A stretch of DNA of 64,000 nucleotides, from positions 1 to 64,000 of the forward strand of contig JAIRXQ010000059.1 in assembly GCA_031268195.1 (NCBI GenBank). Reading direction: 5' to 3'. The translations under genes were made by a program, and so were the position numbers. Source of the stretch: Azoarcus sp. (GTDB lineage Bacteria > Pseudomonadota > Gammaproteobacteria > Burkholderiales > Rhodocyclaceae). This document shows, in pieces, positions 19,040 through 26,437 of this stretch. Below the pieces are notes generated by a model. The model was not told the origin of the DNA and made no database searches. It worked only from the letters and a program-made list of their open reading frames with translations. The number at the start of each line of letters is the position of its first letter. Position 1 is the first letter of the stretch.

Positions 19040-20092
19040 ATGACCATCAGAGCCTATGGCGCCCATGCGGGCAACAAACCTCTTGAAGCGATGCAAATCA
19101 CCCGCCGCGTGCCGGGCGCGCACGATGTGCAGATCGACATCGCCTATTGCGGCGTCTGCCATTCGGATTTGCATACGGTGCGCGCCGAATGGGCGGGCAC
19201 CCTGTATCCCTGCGTGCCGGGACACGAGATCGTCGGGCGCGTGTCGGCGGTGGGCGCGCATGTATCGGGCTTCCGGATCGGCGATCTCGTCGGCATCGGC
19301 TGTATCGTCGATAGCTGCCAGCATTGCGAAGACTGCGGCGCCGGCCTGGAGAACTACTGTGACCACATGATCGGTACTTACAACAGCCCGACGCCGGATG
19401 CGCCCGGACATACGTTGGGCGGCTACTCGCAACGGATCGTCGCGCATGAACGCTATGTGCTCTCCATCCGCCACCCGGAGGCACAACTCGCCGCCGTCGC
19501 TCCGCTCCTGTGCGCGGGCATTACCACTTATTCGCCGCTGCGCCACTGGAATGCCGGCCCAGGCAAAAAAATCGGCGTCGTCGGCATCGGCGGCCTGGGG
19601 CACATGGGCATCAAGCTGGCGCATGCGATGGGCGCGCACGTCGTCGCGTTCACCACGTCCGAATCCAAGCGCGAAGCGGCGAAAGTGCTGGGCGCGGATG
19701 AAGTCGTCGTTTCGCGCGACGCCGATGCCATGGCCGCGCACCACAAACGTTTCGACCTGATTCTGAACACGGTCGCCATGCCGCATGGCCTCGATGCTTT
19801 CCTCGCGCTGTTGAAACGGGACGGCATATTGGCATTGGTCGGCGCGCCCGCATCGCCGCATCCCGCGCCCAACGTGTTCAACCTGATTACCAAGCGCCGT
19901 TCGATTGCCGGTTCGATGATCGGCGGCATCCCCGAAACACAGGAAATGCTGGATTTCTGCGCTGCACGCGGCATCGTCGCGGACATCGAACTGATCCGCG
20001 CCGATCAGGTCAACGATGCCTACGAGCGGATGCTGAAGGGCGACGTGAAATACCGCTTCGTGATCGACAACGCCACATTATCCCCGTCATGA
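19040..20092 (+). CDS. Zinc-dependent alcohol dehydrogenase (NAD(P)-dependent)
   Basis: GVCHSDLHTVRAEW, GHEIVGRVSAVG, IGVVGIGGLGHMGIKLAHAMG. Confidence 0.93.
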   Translation: MTIRAYGAHAGNKPLEAMQITRRVPGAHDVQIDIAYCGVCHSDLHTVRAEWAGTLYPCVPGHEIVGRVSAVGAHVSGFRIGDLVGIGCIVDSCQHCEDCGAGLENYCDHMIGTYNSPTPDAPGHTLGGYSQRIVAHERYVLSIRHPEAQLAAVAPLLCAGITTYSPLRHWNAGPGKKIGVVGIGGLGHMGIKLAHAMGAHVVAFTTSESKREAAKVLGADEVVVSRDADAMAAHHKRFDLILNTVAMPHGLDAFLALLKRDGILALVGAPASPHPAPNVFNLITKRRSIAGSMIGGIPETQEMLDFCAARGIVADIELIRADQVNDAYERMLKGDVKYRFVIDNATLSPS

Positions 20093-20166
20093 CCGGCTGA
20101 TCGGGGCGGTTTCCCGGTTTCCATGAAAGAAGTCGACGTGCCGGATTTCGGCCGGAAACGATGTCC

Positions 20167-20283
20167 TCACTCCCACGCCAGCGTGCCGCCCGTCTGGTAT
20201 TCGTTGACCCGCGTCTCGAAAAAGTTTTTCTCCTTGCGCAAATTGGCCTGCTCATCCAGCCAGGGCAGTTCGGCTTTCGCGCC
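20167..20283 (-). repeat. Right copy of the 117-bp direct repeat (3' end of intact nrdB)
   Basis: See 15954-16070; same orientation, offset 4213 bp. Confidence 0.9.
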
Positions 20284-21312
20284 GGGGAAGGGTTCCGCCA
20301 GACTCATCTGGCGGGCGCGGCGGTTGGCGACGAAGCGGAACTGGCCGATATGCAGATCGGCGGAATAGCCGAGAATCGAATCGCGCAGGATGTAGCGGGC
20401 GTAGGCTTCCTCCGCGGCTTCCGCTTCCTGCCACATTTCCGCGACGGCGGCGGGGTCGAACGCGATTTTTTCTTCTTGCAGCAGTTCGCGCACCACGCGC
20501 AGGCCGAAGGCGCAGTGCAGCACTTCGTCACGCATGATGTACTGGAACTGCTCGGCGGTGCCTTTCATCAGGCCGCGCCGTTGCAGGGCGAAAATGGGGG
20601 AAAAGCCGTTGTAGAACCAGCAGCCCTCGAAGATGCCCGCGAAGAAGAAGTACGACAGGGCGAATTCATGCAGCGTTTCGCGGTGGGTGAGATCCAGCCC
20701 GGAGCACAGCACTTTTTCCAGACGACGGTTGGCGAGCGCGATCTTGCCGTAGATGGCGGGCACGACGCGGTAGCGGTTGTAGATGTCTTCCTGGTCGAGA
20801 TTCAGCGTCTCGATGCAGTGCTGGTACGTCCAGGTGTGCAGGGCTTCTTCATAAACTTGGCGGGCTTGATAGATTTGCAGCTCCGGCGCGGTCATCTTTT
20901 CCATGACGGCCAAGCCGATGTTGCGCATGGCGAGGATGTCGGACGTGGTCAAGTAGGCAAGCACGTTCTCGAACATATGCCGCTCCGCCGGGTTGAGGCG
21001 GTGGTGATAGTCCTGCACGTCCTGCGCCATGTTGATTTCGGTGGGCGTCCAGTGGTTGCGGTTGGCCTTGAGGAAGAATTCCCAGGCCCACGGATACTTG
21101 AATGGCGCAAGCTGGTTGATGTCGGTGTGGCCGTTGACGATGCGTTTGTCCTCGGCGCGTATCGGGGCGAGATTGGGCGGGCGCAGCTCGGACGGACGGG
21201 GCGCCGCCTCCCCGTCGAGGTGCGCCGCTGCGGGCGGCGGCAGCTCGCCTCCGCCGGTGGTTTTGGGGGTAGCGACGGGCGTATCGCCCCAGTCATCAAA
21301 CATGGCGTTCAT
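20167..21312 (-). CDS. nrdB: Class Ia ribonucleotide reductase beta subunit
   Basis: HTWTYQHCIETL, EGCWFYNGFSPIFALQRRG, IMRDEVLHCAFG diiron motifs. Confidence 0.95.
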   Translation of the reverse strand: MNAMFDDWGDTPVATPKTTGGGELPPPAAAHLDGEAAPRPSELRPPNLAPIRAEDKRIVNGHTDINQLAPFKYPWAWEFFLKANRNHWTPTEINMAQDVQDYHHRLNPAERHMFENVLAYLTTSDILAMRNIGLAVMEKMTAPELQIYQARQVYEEALHTWTYQHCIETLNLDQEDIYNRYRVVPAIYGKIALANRRLEKVLCSGLDLTHRETLHEFALSYFFFAGIFEGCWFYNGFSPIFALQRRGLMKGTAEQFQYIMRDEVLHCAFGLRVVRELLQEEKIAFDPAAVAEMWQEAEAAEEAYARYILRDSILGYSADLHIGQFRFVANRRARQMSLAEPFPGAKAELPWLDEQANLRKEKNFFETRVNEYQTGGTLAWE

Positions 21313-24158
21313 TGGCAAGCCTCGCAGTCGGGATCGTCGATGGCGCAGAAGCGCGGCGTTTCGGCGTCGGCTTCCGCGGCATTGTCGGGCGCGCCCGACA
21401 GCTTTTCGGCTTGCGATGCGCCCAGCGTGCGCAGGTAGTAGGTGGTTTTGAGCCCCTTCTCCCACGCCAGTTTGTAGAGCTCGTCCAGTTTCTTGCCCGA
21501 CGGCGTGGCAAGGTAGAGGTTGAGCGATTGCGCCTGATCGATCCATTTCTGGCGGCGGGAGGCGGCTTCCACCAGCCACTTCGGATCGATTTCGAAGGCG
21601 GTGGCGAAGCGCGTTTTGAGTGCTTCCGGCACGCGGTCGATGCGGGCGAGTGAGCCGTCGAAATATTTGAGGTCGGAGGCCATCACCGTGTCCCACAGCT
21701 TCAACGCCTTGAGTTCGCGCGCCAGATGTTCGTTGACCACGGTGAATTCGCCGGAGAGGTTGGATTTGACGTAAAGGTTCTGGTATTCGGGGTCGATCCC
21801 CTGCGAGACGCCGACGATGTTGGAAATCGTGGCGGTCGGCGCGATGGCCACGCAGTTGGAATTGCGCATCCCCACGGCGCGGATGCGGTTTCGCAAAGCG
21901 TTCCAGTCCAGCGTGGCGCTGCGATCCTGTGCGACGGGGCGCTCGCGATCCGCTTCCAGCAAGGCGATGGTGTCCAGCGGCAGGATGCCTTGATCCCAAT
22001 GGCTGCCAGCGAAGCTGGAGTAGCGGCCGCGCTCCTCGGCCAGATTCGTGGAGGCCCAATACGCCAGATAGCACACGGCCTCCATCGAACGATCCGCGAA
22101 TTCGACCGCTTCGTCCGAGGCATACGCCAACTGCATCGCATGCAGGCAATCCGAGAAGCCCATGACGCCCAACCCCACGGGACGGTGGCGCAGGTTGGCG
22201 TTGCGTGCTTTCGGGATGGCGTAGAAATTCAGATCCACGACGTTGTCCAGCATCCGCATCGCGGTGTTGATGGTGCGTTCGAGCTTGGTGGTGTCGAGCG
22301 CGCCCTCTTTCAGGTGCGCGGGCAGATTGATCGAGCCGAGGTTGCACACCCCGGTTTCGGTGGCGGAGGTGTTCAGCGTGATCTCGGTGCACAGGTTCGA
22401 GCCATGCACCACGCCCGCGTGACGCTGCGGCGAGCGCAGGTTGCAGGCGTCCTTGAAGGTGATCCACGGATGCCCCGTCTCGAACAGCATGGTGAGCATC
22501 CGCCGCCACAACTGCACGGCGGACACCTTGCGGAACAGGGCGATTTCGCCGCGTGCGACCTGTGCTTCGCGGGCGAGGTAGGCTTCCTTGAAATCGCGCC
22601 CGTATTTTTCGTGCAGTTCGGGGGCGTCGACGGGCGAAAGCAGCGTCCATTCGCCGTTTTCCAGCACCCGCTCCATGAACAGATCGGGAATCCAGTGGGC
22701 GGTGTTCATGTCGTGGCAGCGGCGACGCTCGTCGCCGGTGTTCTTGCGCAGTTCGAGGAATTCCTCGATGTCCAGATGCCACGTCTCCAGATAGGCGCAC
22801 ACCGCGCCCTTGCGCTTGCCGCCCTGATTGACCGCCACGGCGGTGTCGTTGACCACCTTGAGGAAGGGGATCACGCCCTGACTCTTGCCGTTCGTGCCCC
22901 GGATGCGGCTGCCGAGCGCGCGCACCGGCGTCCAGTCGTTGCCCAGGCCGCCTGCGTATTTCTGCAAAAGGGCGTTTTCCCTGACCGCCTGGAAAATGTC
23001 GTCGAGATCGTCGGCCACCGTGCTCAGGTAGCACGAGGAGAGCTGCGGATGGCGCGTGCCCGCGTTGAACAGCGTTGGCGTCGAGCACATGAAATCGAAG
23101 CTGGAGAGCAGTTCGTAGAACTCGATGGCGCGCGCTTCGCGGGCGATTTCACCGAGCGCCAGCCCCATCGCCACGCGCATGAAGAACACCTGCGGCAATT
23201 CGATGCGCCGCTCTCCGATGTGCAGGAAATAGCGGTCGTAGAGCGTGCGCAGCCCCAGATAGCCGAACTGGAAATCCCGCTCCGGGCGCAAAGCCGCCGC
23301 CAGCCGGTCGAGATCGAATTCGCCCATGCGCGCATCGAGCAGGCCGGCTTCGATGCCGAGCGCAACGAAGGCCGGGAAATATGCCCGGGTGCGTTCCGCC
23401 GCCTGCTCCGGCGGCACATCTTCTTCCAGCGCCTCGCGGCGCAGGTCGAACAATTGCAGGCGCGCCGTCACCTTGTCGTAGGCGGGGTCCTGCTCGATGA
23501 GCGTGCGCGCGGCGAGCACCAGCGCCGAATGTGCCTCGTCGAGCGTCATGCCGTCGTAGAAATTCTTCAGCGCCAAATCGAACACCGCCTGTGCCGAAAC
23601 GTCCTCGCCCAGGCCATCGCAGGCGGCTCGCGTCCGCGCCATGAGCGCGGCGGCATCCAGTGCTCGCCGCTGCCCGTCTACGGTGATGGAGATGCCGCCC
23701 GCCGCGTCCGCGTCCGTGCCGGTTCGCGCCCGCGCCGCCGCCGCGCGTTCCTCGGCGCGCCGTTCCCGGTAGAGCACGTAAGCACGCGCCACGTCGTGCT
23801 CCCCGGCCCGCATCAGCGCCAGTTCCACCTGATCCTGAATCGTTTCGATATGCACCGAGCCGCCCGCCGGATAGCGGCGGGCCAGGGCCGCCACGACATT
23901 GCGGGTGAGGCTGGCGATCAGCTCGCGGAGGCGGGCGGACACCGCGCCTTGTTCGCCTTCCACGGCCAGAAACGCCTTGGAGAGCGCGAGCGCAATCTTT
24001 CCGGCCTGAAACGGCGCCACCGTTCCGTTGCGGCGAATGACTTCGAGACTGGCCGCCGCTTCCGGCCCGGAAGACAGCGCTCCCCCGGACACGGACTCAT
24101 GTGCGCTTGCGGCGGCCTGCACTGGCTGGCCGCCCAAAACATTTGACCCGATCTGCAT
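21309..24158 (-). CDS. nrdA: Class Ia ribonucleotide reductase alpha subunit
   Basis: N-terminal ATP-cone (EVIRRNGTVAPFQAGKIALALSKAF), SSCYLSTVADDLDDIF, NLCTEITLNTS, C-terminal DPDCEACQ. Confidence 0.97.
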   Translation of the reverse strand: MQIGSNVLGGQPVQAAASAHESVSGGALSSGPEAAASLEVIRRNGTVAPFQAGKIALALSKAFLAVEGEQGAVSARLRELIASLTRNVVAALARRYPAGGSVHIETIQDQVELALMRAGEHDVARAYVLYRERRAEERAAAARARTGTDADAAGGISITVDGQRRALDAAALMARTRAACDGLGEDVSAQAVFDLALKNFYDGMTLDEAHSALVLAARTLIEQDPAYDKVTARLQLFDLRREALEEDVPPEQAAERTRAYFPAFVALGIEAGLLDARMGEFDLDRLAAALRPERDFQFGYLGLRTLYDRYFLHIGERRIELPQVFFMRVAMGLALGEIAREARAIEFYELLSSFDFMCSTPTLFNAGTRHPQLSSCYLSTVADDLDDIFQAVRENALLQKYAGGLGNDWTPVRALGSRIRGTNGKSQGVIPFLKVVNDTAVAVNQGGKRKGAVCAYLETWHLDIEEFLELRKNTGDERRRCHDMNTAHWIPDLFMERVLENGEWTLLSPVDAPELHEKYGRDFKEAYLAREAQVARGEIALFRKVSAVQLWRRMLTMLFETGHPWITFKDACNLRSPQRHAGVVHGSNLCTEITLNTSATETGVCNLGSINLPAHLKEGALDTTKLERTINTAMRMLDNVVDLNFYAIPKARNANLRHRPVGLGVMGFSDCLHAMQLAYASDEAVEFADRSMEAVCYLAYWASTNLAEERGRYSSFAGSHWDQGILPLDTIALLEADRERPVAQDRSATLDWNALRNRIRAVGMRNSNCVAIAPTATISNIVGVSQGIDPEYQNLYVKSNLSGEFTVVNEHLARELKALKLWDTVMASDLKYFDGSLARIDRVPEALKTRFATAFEIDPKWLVEAASRRQKWIDQAQSLNLYLATPSGKKLDELYKLAWEKGLKTTYYLRTLGASQAEKLSGAPDNAAEADAETPRFCAIDDPDCEACQ

Positions 24159-24294
24159 TGTACGGCTCCCCCGTGGCGATGTTGCGATGTGACGATGCGG
24201 GGGGAGGGCTGGCAGGCGAGACGGATGCCGAAGGAGGCGCGGGCACCGGCTTGACCCCCGGAGACACCCCGCTCCGTCAGACAAAAAAGAAGTG

Positions 24295-24470
24295 CGGCGG
24301 CAGGTTTCCTGACTCTCGGCTCGATGCCTGACGCCCGCCTTCCCAAAAAAACCGATTTCAGTGGCTAGATGGGGCGTGAGACTTGCCGACTACAGTTGCG
24401 GGGGCAGTTCCGGCTTGCAACGGCGGATGCGTTTGCATTCACCGAACCGGATTCCCTTGACCGCTGCGGA
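24295..24470 (-). promoter_or_regulatory. Cobalamin riboswitch upstream of nrdAB
   Basis: Minus strand GGGAATCCGGT, GCCCCCGCAACTGTA, GCCACTG, GGGAAGGC and GAGCCGAGAGTCAGGAAACCTGCC in canonical order. Confidence 0.92.
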
Positions 24471-24511
24471 GGGGACTCTACGGGCGGCAGTGGGGCGGTG
24501 TCAAGCCCGGA

Positions 24512-24559
24512 ATACTATATACAGTGTTCCGTGGCTAAAATTATTACCATATACAGTAT
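24512..24559 (-). promoter_or_regulatory. Paired NrdR boxes
   Basis: Minus strand ATACTGTATATGGTAA (24559-24544) and ACACTGTATATAGTAT (24527-24512), 32 bp apart. Confidence 0.82.
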
Positions 24560-25242
24560 GTTGCGGCGGAGGCGCCCTCTTTCGGCCGTCCATAGGTGCG
24601 AAACCGTTCAAGCACCTCGCCCATCTCATCGGCGGAGAGCAGCACCGGCGAGCCCATCTGGCAGGTGCGCCAGTATTGTTCGCACAAGGTTTCGAGTTCG
24701 ATGGCCTGCGCCAGCGCGTGTTCGAGGTCGCGCCCGCAGGCGATCATGCCGTGGTTGGCGAGCAGGCAGGCATTGCGCCTGACGAGCGCCGCGAGCGCGT
24801 TGGTAGACAGCGCGGCCGTGCCGAAGGTGGCGTAGGCCGCGCAGCGCACGCTATCGCCGCCGAAGCGGGCGATCATGTAATGGAAGGGCGGAATGTCGCG
24901 GCGCTGGCAGGCGAGCGCGGTTGCAAACGGCGAGTGGGCGTGGATGACCGCGCCGGCTTCGGGGGTGTTCTCGTAGATGTCGCGGTGGATGCGCCATTCG
25001 GACGAGGGCGCGAGCGAATCCGCATCCGCATCCGCGGCCACGCGTTCACCGGCCATCGTCAGCGCCACCATGTCGGCGGCGGCGCAGCGCTCGGGGGGAA
25101 GGCCGCTTGGCGTGATGAGGAAACCGTCGCCGCAACGCACACTGACGTTGCCGGAGGCGCCGACATTCAGGCCGCGCGCCGCCATTTCGCGGTAGACGGC
25201 ACGCAGCGCGGTGGCAAGCGGAGCGGATGGGGCATCGTTCAT
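24544..25242 (-). CDS. Class II aldolase/adducin family protein (possible DHAP-shunt aldolase Ald2)
   Basis: GASGNVSVRCGDGFLITPSGLPP, VIHAHSPFATALAC, LLANHGMIACG; downstream of mtnA. Confidence 0.85.
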   Translation of the reverse strand: MNDAPSAPLATALRAVYREMAARGLNVGASGNVSVRCGDGFLITPSGLPPERCAAADMVALTMAGERVAADADADSLAPSSEWRIHRDIYENTPEAGAVIHAHSPFATALACQRRDIPPFHYMIARFGGDSVRCAAYATFGTAALSTNALAALVRRNACLLANHGMIACGRDLEHALAQAIELETLCEQYWRTCQMGSPVLLSADEMGEVLERFRTYGRPKEGASAATYCIW

Positions 25243-25319
25243 CAAAAACTGACTCCGGTTGGCCCCCCCCTTCAGGGGGATAATCGGGCACGGGAGGGGC
25301 GTAACCCCTTCCGTGTCTT

Positions 25320-25348
25320 GTCGCCCGGTTACGGGCGTGGATTGAAAC
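25320..25348 (+). CRISPR. Solitary type I-C-like CRISPR repeat (no array)
   Basis: GTCGCCCGGTTACGGGCGTGGATTGAAAC: 5' GTCGC, CGCCCG/CGGGCG stem and 3' GTGGATTGAAAC of I-C repeats; single full copy. Confidence 0.7.
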
Positions 25349-26429
25349 ATGTTGCGGCGTTCCGCAAAAAATAGCTCAGCTGCGCGGGCTCGACGAGGCC
25401 GCGTTCGGTGACGAAAGCTGTGACGAGCGCGGCGGGCGTCACATCGAAAGCGGGATTCGCGGCGCGCGTCCCCATTGCCGCCAGCCGCACGGAGCGTCGT
25501 TCGCCGTCTGCATCGAGCCCGGTGATGGTGAGCACTTCGTCGTCGGCGCGCGCCTCGATGGGGATGGCCGCGCCGTTCGGCGTGGCGGCATCGAACGTCG
25601 AGAGGGGGGCGGCGACGAAAAACGGCACGCCCGCCGCCCGCGCCGCGAGCGCTTTCAGATACGTTCCGATCTTGTTGGCGACGTCGCCGTTGGCGGCGAT
25701 GCGGTCCGCACCGACGATCACCGCGTCGATCTTGCTTGCCGTGAGCAAGTGCCCGGCGGCGTTGTCCGCGGACAGGACGTGGGCAATGCCGGCGGCGGCG
25801 AGCTCCCACGCGGTGAGCAGCCCCTGTAGGCGCGGGCGCGTTTCGGAGACGAAAACCTCGATGGCGAGCCCGGCGGCGTGTGCCGCATACACCGGCGCGA
25901 GCGCAGTGCCTGCGCCCGCCGTGGCGAGCCAGCCCGCGTTGCAGTGGGTCATGACCCGCAAGGGCCGTCCGGCGGGCGCGGGCAAGGTGCGCAAGCGTGA
26001 GAGCCCGTGCGCGCCGATGGCCTCACAGCGCGCGGCGTCATCGGCGCGGATGGCTTCGGCCTCGGCCCATGCCGCCGCGCGGCGCGCGTGCGCGGACAAG
26101 GGTTGCAGGCGCTGCGCCATGCGTTCGAGCACCCACGCGAGGTTGACGGCGGTCGGACGTGTGGCGCGCAGCACCGCGAGGGCATGGTCGAGCGCGGCAT
26201 CGTCCGCGGGCCCGCTGGCGAGCGCGACGGCCACGCCGAACGCAGCGGCGCAGCCGATCAACGGCGCGCCGCGCACGCGCATCGCGGTGATGGCCTCGGC
26301 CACATCATCGAGCGTGGCCAGTTGCCGCTGCTCCGCGCGCCAGGGCAGGCCGGTCTGGTCGAGGATGACGAGCGCCTCGCCGCTGCGGCGCAGGGTGGGG
26401 GTGGGTTGGATGAACATGGCGGGACGCAT
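25329..26429 (-). CDS. mtnA: S-methyl-5-thioribose-1-phosphate isomerase
   Basis: MRVRGAPLIGCAAAFGVAVAL, MTHCNAGWLATAG, VIVGADRIAANGDVANKIGTY. Confidence 0.95.
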   Translation of the reverse strand: MRPAMFIQPTPTLRRSGEALVILDQTGLPWRAEQRQLATLDDVAEAITAMRVRGAPLIGCAAAFGVAVALASGPADDAALDHALAVLRATRPTAVNLAWVLERMAQRLQPLSAHARRAAAWAEAEAIRADDAARCEAIGAHGLSRLRTLPAPAGRPLRVMTHCNAGWLATAGAGTALAPVYAAHAAGLAIEVFVSETRPRLQGLLTAWELAAAGIAHVLSADNAAGHLLTASKIDAVIVGADRIAANGDVANKIGTYLKALAARAAGVPFFVAAPLSTFDAATPNGAAIPIEARADDEVLTITGLDADGERRSVRLAAMGTRAANPAFDVTPAALVTAFVTERGLVEPAQLSYFLRNAATCFNPRP

Positions 26430-26437
26430 CTTAACGT

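Noticed and set aside
16608-20092. Tandem duplication producing the two ADH genes
   Set aside because: Same family but clearly divergent in sequence and leader; not a recent duplication
21726-24146. 806-aa plus-strand ORF
   Set aside because: Antisense shadow of nrdA
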